In this document: piece by piece, positions 1 to 7,989 of the stretch
How the letters are laid out: each line of letters begins with the position of its first letter
Position numbering within the stretch: the stretch's first letter is position 1
Source: Humisphaera borealis
GTDB lineage: Bacteria > Planctomycetota > Phycisphaerae > Tepidisphaerales > Tepidisphaeraceae
Length of the DNA stretch: 64,000 nucleotides
Assembly: GCF_015169395.1 (NCBI RefSeq)
Contig: NZ_CP063458.1
Location: forward strand, 2,666,001 to 2,730,000
Reading direction: 5' to 3'
The notes under the pieces: generated by a model
The model's database searches: none
Told to the model about the DNA's origin: nothing
What the model saw: the letters and a program-made list of their open reading frames with translations, nothing else
Program-made: the position numbers and the translations under genes

Positions 1-700
1 CGGTATCCAGGCACAGCAGGGAGCAGTCGGCGTGTTCGTGCAGGCCCTGGCCGATGACCAGCGATTTGCCGTCTTTGCTGATCGCCGGAGAGGAGAAGAA
101 CGCGTTGAACGGGGTTCCGTCCTTGGTCGCCGACGAGGTCTTCCAGAGGATCTTGCCCGTGCGGGCGTCGGCGGCGAAGACGTAGCCGTACTTACCGACC
201 AGGTCGAGCTGGCACGAGGCACCGTAGACCCGCCCGTCTCGGACGATCGGTGTAGAGAGATAGAAGGTTTCAGGCTCCGCGTGCGACCAGAGCGGCTCCA
301 GCGAAAGTCTGAGCGGTACCGGTCCGCCGTCGTAACCTGTTCGCTGCGGCGTGACACCCAGCATCAGGTCCGTTACGGCAGCGGTAGTGGTCGGACGAGT
401 CGCACCCTGGCCGGCGTACTGGCGGGCACGGACGATCTGGCGTCCGACTTCGGCCCAGTTCGTGGGCTGCTGCACTCGAGCGGGCTGGGGTGCGACCGCC
501 TTGGCCGCGATCATCCAATGCACGCCAAGTCCGACGAACACGGTAAGCACCGCAGGAATCCAGGGTCGCCGTCGAAACACGGAAATCAGTTCGCGTGGCC
601 TGAAAAGCAATGCCACGGCCGACGCCGCTCCCGCGATGATTGCCGGCAGCACCGCCGCCGTGGCATTGACGAAGATGGGAACGACAGCGAGGTCGGGCAT
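1..700 (-). CDS. PQQ-like beta-propeller membrane protein (partial, 3' end cut by window edge)
   Basis: The reading frame is open from ATG at 700 down to the left edge, so about 233 N-terminal residues are visible. Residues 1-65 hold two hydrophobic segments separated by an Arg-rich stretch (FRPRELISVFRRRP), suggesting two membrane spans before an exported domain. The rest reads as outer-strand repeats of a PQQ-like (quinoprotein/PilQ-like 8-bladed) propeller, with phrases such as VFAADARTGKILWK, FFSSPAISKDGKSLVIG and LLCLDT. It resembles the propeller protein at 7913-10045 segment by segment, so the two are probably paralogues. PQQ binding itself cannot be judged; most such planctomycete proteins are annotated as PQQ-binding-like only. 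A GTG at 718 is an alternative start. No strong Shine-Dalgarno site is visible. Confidence 0.8.
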   Translation of the reverse strand, partial: MPDLAVVPIFVNATAAVLPAIIAGAASAVALLFRPRELISVFRRRPWIPAVLTVFVGLGVHWMIAAKAVAPQPARVQQPTNWAEVGRQIVRARQYAGQGATRPTTTAAVTDLMLGVTPQRTGYDGGPVPLRLSLEPLWSHAEPETFYLSTPIVRDGRVYGASCQLDLVGKYGYVFAADARTGKILWKTSSATKDGTPFNAFFSSPAISKDGKSLVIGQGLHEHADCSLLCLDT

Positions 701-1037
701 CGGAGGCAGGTTATGCACGAATGAACACGAAAGTTCACCACTGGAGGTAATCAGATAGAATCCTTCGGTCCCGCCTTCAGTTCATTCGTGTGTACTCGCG
801 GGCGTTGGAAGACTGTATCCGGTGCTGAAAGTTGATTTCGGCGGCGAACCGTCATCGTGGCTGTTCAACAACGAAGGATATCGCGTGAACGAGTCTGCGT
901 TGCCGCCGAAGCGCGAAGTGGCACGCATTGCGAGTCAATCACCCAGTTGGGTGATTCGACAGGCTTTTTCGTTCAACGCTTGCAGCGAGCTGCCGTAGAC
1001 TCCTCCAGACGTACGCCGGCGTCAATTGCTCTGAAAC
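701..1037. other. Intergenic region between divergent genes
   Basis: This gap separates the minus-strand propeller gene from the plus-strand TPR gene and should hold both promoters. I see no convincing -35/-10 pair. The only clear structure is the inverted repeat at 937-956, listed separately. One frame is open from about 780 to 1000, but its codon use is mixed and it has no good start, so it is not called. Confidence 0.6.
937..956. promoter_or_regulatory. Inverted repeat upstream of the large TPR gene
   Basis: AATCACCCAGTTGGGTGATT has perfect 9-base arms around a 2-base centre. It lies about 95 bases before the TPR gene start. The tiny loop and the lack of an adjacent T run argue against a terminator, so an operator-type DNA site is the more likely reading. 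No regulator is assigned. Confidence 0.35.
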
Positions 1038-1049
1038 ATGGAGGCGGGA

Positions 1050-4000
1050 ATGACGGATGAAAGCTCGGGCGACAGGTGCGATCGCACGGATGTGGTCGTC
1101 GGCAGGCGGGCGGAGACACGCGCCGCCGGCAGCGCGACCCAGTCCGGTCGTCCCCCCACTTCGTTGGCAAGATCGCTCCTGCTGTCAGCGGCCCTGTTCG
1201 CGGCACCAGCGGTTTGCATTCCCCAATTGGCGTCCACTGCATCGGCACAGCAGCAGCTGGCTCCCGAGGAGCAAGCGGCACTACTGCTCAACGCCGCCCG
1301 ACGAGCGTACAACGACCGCAACTACCCCCAGGCCGCCAATCAGTTTCGCGAATACACGGCCAAGTTCGGCGGAATGAAGGACGTCAACGCGGCGTGGTAC
1401 GGGCTGGGCCTGTCGCTGCTGGACGGCCCGCGCGATTACGCCGGCTCGGCCGATGCGCTGTCGCGCGTGGTCGCCGATGCCGCCGCGCCGGATCGACCTT
1501 TCGCCGCCTACTTTCGCGGGACGGCGTTGCGATCGCTCGGACTGGCGTCGCAACGACTGGCCGTCGAAAAGCCGCCTGAAGCGCCGACGCACATCGCTGC
1601 CGCGAAAGCCAAGCTGGATGAAGCCGCTTCGCAGTTCGCCGAGGCGGTGAAGGCGTTCGAGGCGTTGCTCAAGTCCGCCCCGCCGGACCGACAGCCCATG
1701 GTCATTGAATGGATCGCACGGTCGCGATGCGATTGGGCCGAATCGCTGCTTCGCACGGGCAAACCTAAGGAATCGCTCGCCGCGGCCGACCCGGTCATCA
1801 CCGACGCCGTGCTCGGCAAGAGCAAGTACCGACCGCTGGCGCTGTATCAGGCCGGTCAGGCCAACGTCGCGCTGAAGGAAACGGTCGCCGCCGGCCGAGC
1901 GCTCAGCCAGCTCGCGCCGTTCGACCAGGAGTTCGGCGATCATGTGCGGTATCTGCTGGGTCGTATCCATCACGAGTCCGGCGAACGCCCCGAGGCGATG
2001 ACGCAATACAAGGCCGTCATCGCGGCGGTCGATCAGCAGCGTAAGTCGGCACAGCAGCAGCTGCAGCAGGGTGGGAACAATTTACCCGCCGACCGACGGG
2101 CGTATCTGGAGCAGGTCGCCGCCGGGCCGCTGCCCGATCACCTGCCGCGGTCGATGTTCTACCTCGGCGTGCTGCTCGCCGACGAGGGCAAGTTTCCCGA
2201 GGCGCGGGAGCAATTCGGCAAGGTCGCAACGGACTTCAAGGCCCACCCGCTGGCCGCCGAGGCCCTGTTGCGCGTCGGCTACTGCCAGTTGCAGTCGAAG
2301 CAGAACGCCGAGGCGATTGCGACGCTGACGCCCCTGAAGGACCACGCCACACTCGGTGATCAATCGACCTGGTGGCTGGCCAAGGCCCAGTTGGCCGCCG
2401 CCGATGCCAACAACCCCCAGGCCGTCGATGCCGCCGCGAAACAGTCGATCGTGCTGATGACCGCGGCGGCAGCAAAAGCCCAGCAACTGGCCGCAACCGA
2501 TACGAACGCCAAAGGCCGCCGTTCCGACATCCTCATGGATTTGGCCGACGCCCAGATCGCCGCCAAGGCATTCACTGAAGCGGCGGGCACGTACCGTGCC
2601 GTTATCACGGAGAATGCCGTCCCCGAGCGGGCCGAAGAGGCGCACCAGCGCGTCTGCACTGCGCTGCACCTGGCCGGTGCGTTCGATGAGAGTGACACTT
2701 CCTGCGATAACTTCGAAAAGAAGTACCCCAAGAGCACCCTGCTGCCGGCCGTCTGGTTCCGGTCGGCCGAAAACGCCTATCTCAAAGCCGTCGCCGCCGA
2801 CGCCAAACCAGAAGTACCGCGCCCCGAGGTCGAACGGCTCTTCAACAATGCCGTCATTCGCTACCAGAAGCTGATCGAGAAGTACCCCGAGTTCCAGCAC
2901 GTTCACCTGGCTCGTCAGGGGATGGCGCTGTCGCAACTGAAGCTGGCCAAACCCACGCAGGCGATCGCGATTCTCACGCAAATCCCCGAGTCCGATCGCA
3001 ATGGCGAACTGGCGACGGTGGGCTATCTGCAGGCCGATGCGCTGCTGCGAACCTTCCCGCCGGAAACCGACGATGCCATCCAGGCGGCCGGCCTGATTCA
3101 GCAGGCCGAGCAGGCGGCGAAGATGCTGGAGAACTTCGCCGGTTCCAACGCAAAGCACGCGCTGGCCCCCGATGCCATCCTGAAGATGGGCTATTGCTAC
3201 CAGCGGATGGCCGGCCTGCTTGCCGAGAAGCCCGAGCGCGACAAGGCGATGCAACTGGCGCGCGAAGCATATGAAAAGCACCTGCGCGAGTTCGCCGGCC
3301 ACCCGACGGCCCCGGCCGTCGTCTTCGAGCGGGCGAAGCTGATCGCCATGCAGGGTGACGTCGGCGGTGCGATGAATGAACTTCGCCGTTTCTCCGGCGA
3401 TCCGCTGCGAACATCGCCGAACGCCCCGCTGGCGCTGCTGCGACTGGCGACCCTCATGCGATCGCAGGGGCAGGCCAAAGAAGCCGCCGACCTGCTGGCC
3501 AAGGTGCGTGCCGAGCATGAAGCCAATCTGGCCAAAGACCCCGCCCGAGCGAGTTGGGCATCAATGCTTGCTTACGAGCAGGCACTGGCGACGAAGCAGG
3601 CGATCGCCGTCACGCCTACGGCGCTCGCCGACGCCCGCAAGTTGTTCGATGAGATCGTGGCCAAGTACGCGGGCAAGCCCGAGGCGATTAATGCCATCTG
3701 GCGGTCGGCCCAGTGCCGCCGGGAAGAGATCGCGAAGATCGTCGAAACGGCGACCCGGAAGCTGAACAGCCCGCAATCGACCAAAGACGAGCAGACCGCG
3801 GCGATCAAGGCGCTGGACGACGCCGGCACCGCACTTTCCGAAGCCGCCAAACCGGTCGCCGCGATGGCCGACCAGCTCGGCGAGAAAGGCGCGGGGACCG
3901 ACGGGCATCTGCAACTGCTTTACGAACTGGCTTGGTGCGACCGCGTCGCCGCGACCGCCGAGACAGAATCGGTCCGGCAGAAGCGCCGGCGGGAACAGCT

Positions 4001-4994
4001 CGCCAAGATCGTCGAGAAACTGCCCAAGGGTTCGCAGCCGCCGGTGCTGATCGCGCCGGACGTGCCGCTGTCTTCGATACCGCCGACGCCTTCGAGCAAG
4101 CGTGCCCGCGAACGCTACGAGAAAGTCATCGCCGCCGGCACGGATAAGCCGATCGCCGTCACAGCTCGGTTCGAACTGGCCGAGCTGCTGGCCGATCGCG
4201 GCGAAGACGACGGGGCGCTGGACCTCCTGAACGCCGCCTTGCTCAATTCGCCCAATCAGGATCTGTCGGAGCGGATTCGCCTCCGGATGGCTGCCTGCCT
4301 GCTCGCCAAGAACGACGCCAAGGCCGCAACCGCAGCATTGAAGGACCTGAGCCGCCCGGCTAAAGCGGACCAGCCCAACGTCTGGTCACAGGTCCGCGGC
4401 GAAGCCCAGTTCCTGCTCGCCGAGGCGTCTGTGCAATCGAAGGACTGGCCGAAAGCGATTGAGCTGCTCGTGCCGTTCCGCGACCAGGAGCCCCTGCGAA
4501 ATCTCGCCGGCGTCAGCGACCGGGCGATGCTGCGGCTGGGGCAGGCGTACGCAAGCGCCGGGCAGTGGGATCCGTCCCGCCAGGCGTTCGAAGCGCTGAT
4601 CCAGCGATACCCGACAAGCGGGTGGACGGAAGAGGCCCGGTTTGGCGTCGGCTACAGCTTCCAGAAGCAAGGACGGTTTGACGAGGCGGCGAACTCGTAC
4701 GCCGAGGTCACCCGCCGAACTGCCGCCGAGGTCGCCGCCCGCAGCCAGGTGCACATCGGTCTGTGCCGCATCGAGCAGAAGAAGTTTGCGGAAGCGACAA
4801 CGGCGCTGCTGAGCGTTCCTTACACCTACGACTACCCCGACTGGTCGGCGGCGGCGTGCTACGAGGCTGCACGGGCGTTCAAGGAAATGCAGAAGCCGGC
4901 GGAATCGAACACGCTGCTGAAGCGCGTCGTCACCGAATATCCCGATACGCCGTCGGCCGCGCTTGCCAAGGCGATGCTGCAGAGCGGGACGTGA
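1050..4994 (+). CDS. Large exported TPR protein
   Basis: The protein has 1,314 residues. After a basic N-terminal stretch of about 45 residues there is a Sec-type signal (SLLLSAALFAAPAV, then STASAQQQ as a likely cleavage region). The remainder is almost wholly alpha-helical tetratricopeptide-like repeats, for example ALYQAGQANVAL, PEAREQFGKVATDF, AMLRLGQAYASAGQWDPSRQ and ARFGVGYSFQKQGRFDEAAN. TPR arrays act as protein-binding scaffolds; a periplasmic or outer-membrane assembly role is possible but unproven. ATG 1050 is preferred over ATG 1038 because GGAGG at 1040-1044 is spaced correctly for 1050. The next gene starts 19 bases after the stop, suggesting co-transcription. Confidence 0.88.
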   Translation: MTDESSGDRCDRTDVVVGRRAETRAAGSATQSGRPPTSLARSLLLSAALFAAPAVCIPQLASTASAQQQLAPEEQAALLLNAARRAYNDRNYPQAANQFREYTAKFGGMKDVNAAWYGLGLSLLDGPRDYAGSADALSRVVADAAAPDRPFAAYFRGTALRSLGLASQRLAVEKPPEAPTHIAAAKAKLDEAASQFAEAVKAFEALLKSAPPDRQPMVIEWIARSRCDWAESLLRTGKPKESLAAADPVITDAVLGKSKYRPLALYQAGQANVALKETVAAGRALSQLAPFDQEFGDHVRYLLGRIHHESGERPEAMTQYKAVIAAVDQQRKSAQQQLQQGGNNLPADRRAYLEQVAAGPLPDHLPRSMFYLGVLLADEGKFPEAREQFGKVATDFKAHPLAAEALLRVGYCQLQSKQNAEAIATLTPLKDHATLGDQSTWWLAKAQLAAADANNPQAVDAAAKQSIVLMTAAAAKAQQLAATDTNAKGRRSDILMDLADAQIAAKAFTEAAGTYRAVITENAVPERAEEAHQRVCTALHLAGAFDESDTSCDNFEKKYPKSTLLPAVWFRSAENAYLKAVAADAKPEVPRPEVERLFNNAVIRYQKLIEKYPEFQHVHLARQGMALSQLKLAKPTQAIAILTQIPESDRNGELATVGYLQADALLRTFPPETDDAIQAAGLIQQAEQAAKMLENFAGSNAKHALAPDAILKMGYCYQRMAGLLAEKPERDKAMQLAREAYEKHLREFAGHPTAPAVVFERAKLIAMQGDVGGAMNELRRFSGDPLRTSPNAPLALLRLATLMRSQGQAKEAADLLAKVRAEHEANLAKDPARASWASMLAYEQALATKQAIAVTPTALADARKLFDEIVAKYAGKPEAINAIWRSAQCRREEIAKIVETATRKLNSPQSTKDEQTAAIKALDDAGTALSEAAKPVAAMADQLGEKGAGTDGHLQLLYELAWCDRVAATAETESVRQKRRREQLAKIVEKLPKGSQPPVLIAPDVPLSSIPPTPSSKRARERYEKVIAAGTDKPIAVTARFELAELLADRGEDDGALDLLNAALLNSPNQDLSERIRLRMAACLLAKNDAKAATAALKDLSRPAKADQPNVWSQVRGEAQFLLAEASVQSKDWPKAIELLVPFRDQEPLRNLAGVSDRAMLRLGQAYASAGQWDPSRQAFEALIQRYPTSGWTEEARFGVGYSFQKQGRFDEAANSYAEVTRRTAAEVAARSQVHIGLCRIEQKKFAEATTALLSVPYTYDYPDWSAAACYEAARAFKEMQKPAESNTLLKRVVTEYPDTPSAALAKAMLQSGT

Positions 4995-5013
4995 GAGGAG
5001 AGTTGTCAGGACG

Positions 5014-5421
5014 ATGGGAAGCGCTAGTCACGACATCGACGCCGGATATGCGATTTCTGGATCAAAGCGACTGAATTTCAGCAGCGCTGAGGCCTATTGG
5101 GCGGACGACGGACTCACTCTCGAAGCGTTCGGGGATGATGCGTCGTTCAATATCCAAGAGTATCAGGAAGTCACGGTACAACCATTCGCCAGCCTCACGG
5201 GAAAGTCATGGAATCAGCCGGATGTGAACGGTGAGAGCCCCTCGATCAACTTCCTGGGAGAAACATACAGATCAGAGTCGTCCGAGATCAGAGTGACGAA
5301 TTTCGATCCTAAGCAGGGCATCCTCACTGTGCACGCCACCGTTGAAGGACGGGGTGAAGACACGGGACGACAACGCGAGTTCGATATCTTGATGCGGTTG
5401 CGTGTCGAAGAACGCGACTAG
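5014..5421 (+). CDS. Small hypothetical protein, 135 aa
   Basis: I do not recognise this family. The start at ATG 5014 is supported by purine-rich GAGAGGAG and CAGG just upstream and by its position 19 bases after the TPR stop; a longer in-frame reading would overlap the TPR gene. The protein has no signal peptide or membrane span. It is acidic with several beta-prone stretches (ILTVHATVEGRGE, FDILMRLRVEER), suggesting a small cytoplasmic beta-rich fold. Codon use is less GC-biased at third positions than in its neighbours, which may mean weak expression or later acquisition. Probably in the same transcript as the TPR gene. Confidence 0.6.
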   Translation: MGSASHDIDAGYAISGSKRLNFSSAEAYWADDGLTLEAFGDDASFNIQEYQEVTVQPFASLTGKSWNQPDVNGESPSINFLGETYRSESSEIRVTNFDPKQGILTVHATVEGRGEDTGRQREFDILMRLRVEERD

Positions 5422-5479
5422 CGGGTTGTGGCGCGAACAACTGCTTATGTGATAGGACCGATTTGGAAGGAGTCTTCCG

Positions 5480-7828
5480 ATGGCCGAGACGTTGAAGATT
5501 GACGGTTGCTTACGTGGGACGTCGCCCGCACGGGTTGGAAACCCGTGTCACGGACAGCGTCCTCGCTCCTGCGACACGCGCTGCTGTGACACGCATTTCC
5601 AACCGGTGCGGTCGATATGGGAGTGGATCAGTGTTGCCCGATGCGCCTCAACTCTTCTTATCCTTGCGCTACTAGTCATTGCCTTCCCCGCGCACGCCTA
5701 CGTCGAAGTCCCCTTCACCCTCGGCCGGGTCGTCAATGAATCGACCGTGATCGTGCTGCTTCGCGTCGAGAAGGTGGACCGCGAGAAGAACCTGATCGTC
5801 TATCGCAAGGTTCGCGACATCAAAGGCACGCAACCCGGCGATGTCGTCAAGCACAACATCGGCAAGGCCGGCTTTCACCCGCGCGAGTGGCAAGGCGTCA
5901 TGGCCTGGGCCGAAGTCGGGCAGATGGCTTTGTTCTTCCACAACGGCTCGGCCGGCGAGTGTTGCATCGAAAACTACTGGTACCAGATCTATCCCGGCGA
6001 CTGGTGGGCCATGTCGCACGCCGAGCCCTACCTGCTCCGCACGTTCGCCGGCAAGCCGGAGAAACTCGCGACGATTGTCGAGCAAATGCTCAAGGGGCAG
6101 GAAGTTACCGTGCCCTGCATGGTGGACGGCGACAAGAACGCCGTGCAGCTTCGTACGGCCAAGGTGCAACGGCTCAAGGCGAGCCTGAAGATCATGGAGT
6201 ATGACGCCAAGCGCGACTTCGCCGGCTGGGGCGTGCAGGATCTGGTCGCGGTGCAGGGCATGGCGGGATTTACCCATTACGGTGCGCTGTCGCGCGTTGA
6301 TCCGGGCGGCAGCGGCATCGCACCGGCCGATGTCGACGGCGACGGGAAGGTCGATTTCTGCCTTTACGGCGAAGCGAAGGTGTCCGTACTGCGCAATGCC
6401 GGTAGCGCATTTGACGAAGTGCCGATTCCGCTCGCCGAAGGCGCGCGGTCGGCCGCGTGGGGCGATGTCGACGGCGACGGCAAGCTCGATCTGCTGCTGG
6501 CCTGCCCCACCGGACCGAAGTTGCTCCTCAATGAAGGCGACAACAAGTTCAAGGACATCTCGGCCACCCTGCCTGCCCAGCCCTACTGGAACCTCACGTC
6601 GGCTGTCTTCATCGATCACAACGGCGACAAGCGGCCGGACATCCTGCTGGCCGACGGATTCGCCGGGCTCAAGCTCTGGCGCAACCTCGGCACGCAGGCC
6701 CCGCCCAAGCCGCCGACCGTTCAGATGTCGGGCTGGAAGATCATCGGCCCGTTCGACAACGCCGACAATCGCGGCGTTGACACCGCCTACCCGCCCGAGA
6801 AAGAGCTGAAGCTGGACGGCAAGTACAAGGGCAAGGGGGATGTCGAGGCGGCGTGGAAAGACTTCGAGTTCCCCGAAGGCACGGTCACCAGCGTGAAAGT
6901 GTTCCGTGACGATCTGCACCCGTTCATGGTCGTCTATCTCCACCGCACCATCACCGCCAGCGGCGACGGGGAGATGAACATCTCGCTCGGTGGCGGCGGT
7001 CCGATCAAGGCCTGGATCAACGGACAGCTAGTCCTGGAGAACAAGGAGCAACGCCAGCCCGCCCCCGACCAGGTGCAGGCCCGTGTTCCGCTGAAACAGG
7101 GCAAGAACGACCTGCTGATCAAGTACTGCTACGTTCAGTCCGGCCGAAGTGCGTACTTCAAGCCGACGCTGCCGGAAGCACCGATGGTCAAGTTCTTCGG
7201 CGACGTCTCTGACGCCGTCGGTCTGGGCCCGGCCGGTTTGGCGTCGCAGTTCAAGGCGAGCCATCTGCTGATCGCCGATGTCAACGCCGACGGCCGACAG
7301 GATGTGCTCGTCGGCGGCGGGCGCGGCGTAATGCTGCTGGCGACGCCGACAGGCTTCACGCAGGTCGCGGCCTCCGGCATCGAATACACGCCCGCCGGCG
7401 TAACGCCCGCCTTCGGCGACTTCAACGGCGACGGCAAGCTCGACCTGGTGATCCCCCAGAAGACGGGCGTCAAGCTGCTGGCCGGCGACGGCGCCGGCAA
7501 GTTCGCTGACGTGACGGCCAATACCGGTGCGCCGGCGACACTGTCCGGCAACTTCACGTCGGTCGCGTTCGGCGACGTCAACAGCCGCGGGAAGCAGGAC
7601 TTGGTCCTCGGCTGCCTGCGCGGCCCCAATCGACTGTTGCGGAACAAAGGCGACGGCACGTTCACCGACGCCACGGATGACGTCGGCCTCGGCCAGCGCA
7701 TCTTTAACACGCGAGGCGTGTCCCTGGTGGACCTCAATCGCGACGGCGTGCTCGACATGATCTTCAGCAACGAAGGCCAGGAGTCGAACCTGCTGCTGAG
7801 CAACCCAACGCCGATGGCGACGAGATAA
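5480..7828 (+). CDS. Exported FG-GAP/VCBS repeat protein with an inserted beta domain
   Basis: A strong Shine-Dalgarno AAGGAG at 5467-5472 points to ATG 5480, giving 782 residues. The first ~42 residues (Cys-rich, rich in CDT and NPC) come from a palindromic repeat element translated in frame; the signal peptide follows (STLLILALLVIAFPAHA). GTG 5606 is the alternative start that would exclude the element. Calcium-loop motifs of the FG-GAP/VCBS type recur in two blocks: DVDGDGKVDFCL, DVDGDGKLDLLL and DHNGDKRPDILL at about 280-400, and DVNADGRQDVLV, DFNGDGKLDLVI, DVNSRGKQDLVL and DLNRDGVLDMIF at about 600-770. Between them sits a ~140-residue domain with WKIIGPFDN and KAWINGQLV, like the PA14-like domains of planctomycete hydrolases. 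Likely an extracellular propeller binding protein. Confidence 0.85.
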   Translation: MAETLKIDGCLRGTSPARVGNPCHGQRPRSCDTRCCDTHFQPVRSIWEWISVARCASTLLILALLVIAFPAHAYVEVPFTLGRVVNESTVIVLLRVEKVDREKNLIVYRKVRDIKGTQPGDVVKHNIGKAGFHPREWQGVMAWAEVGQMALFFHNGSAGECCIENYWYQIYPGDWWAMSHAEPYLLRTFAGKPEKLATIVEQMLKGQEVTVPCMVDGDKNAVQLRTAKVQRLKASLKIMEYDAKRDFAGWGVQDLVAVQGMAGFTHYGALSRVDPGGSGIAPADVDGDGKVDFCLYGEAKVSVLRNAGSAFDEVPIPLAEGARSAAWGDVDGDGKLDLLLACPTGPKLLLNEGDNKFKDISATLPAQPYWNLTSAVFIDHNGDKRPDILLADGFAGLKLWRNLGTQAPPKPPTVQMSGWKIIGPFDNADNRGVDTAYPPEKELKLDGKYKGKGDVEAAWKDFEFPEGTVTSVKVFRDDLHPFMVVYLHRTITASGDGEMNISLGGGGPIKAWINGQLVLENKEQRQPAPDQVQARVPLKQGKNDLLIKYCYVQSGRSAYFKPTLPEAPMVKFFGDVSDAVGLGPAGLASQFKASHLLIADVNADGRQDVLVGGGRGVMLLATPTGFTQVAASGIEYTPAGVTPAFGDFNGDGKLDLVIPQKTGVKLLAGDGAGKFADVTANTGAPATLSGNFTSVAFGDVNSRGKQDLVLGCLRGPNRLLRNKGDGTFTDATDDVGLGQRIFNTRGVSLVDLNRDGVLDMIFSNEGQESNLLLSNPTPMATR
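5528..5610. repeat. Palindromic element, family A (degenerate right arm), inside a coding region
   Basis: The left arm contains CACGGGTTGGAAACCCGTGT followed by CACGGACAG. The right arm is the reverse complement with mismatches, including TGTGACACGCATTTCC. The same family recurs at 17241-17360, 33098-33130, 39233-39345 and 42271-42386. Here the element lies between the Shine-Dalgarno/ATG and the signal peptide of the FG-GAP protein and keeps the frame open. Confidence 0.75.
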
Positions 7829-7832
7829 CAAC

Positions 7833-7989
7833 GTAGGGTGGGCTTCAGCCCACCGGTGGCATTCGACGACCGGCCGTGTGCCGTTTCAGGGAATGCTTGT
7901 GAACAGAGGTCGATGGCCATGGAAGACCAACAGCGCGGTGAACACAACCTGTCATCGAACACGGCGCGGTGGGCTAAAGCCCACCCTAC
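7833..7989. repeat. Palindromic element, family B, paired arms
   Basis: The left arm is GTAGGGTGGGCTTCAGCCCA (7833-7852) plus CC, and the right arm GGTGGGCTAAAGCCCACCCT (7968-7987) plus AC is its inverted copy with one changed centre base. About 110 bases separate them. A single arm of the same family occurs at 28764-28785. The element starts 4 bases after the stop of the FG-GAP gene and runs into the 5' end of the next reading frame. Confidence 0.8.

Noticed and set aside
822-1000. Open frame of about 60 codons (including ESALPPKREVARIASQSP) before the TPR gene
   Set aside because: No good start or ribosome-binding site, mixed third-base composition unlike neighbouring genes, and it ends directly before the TPR leader.
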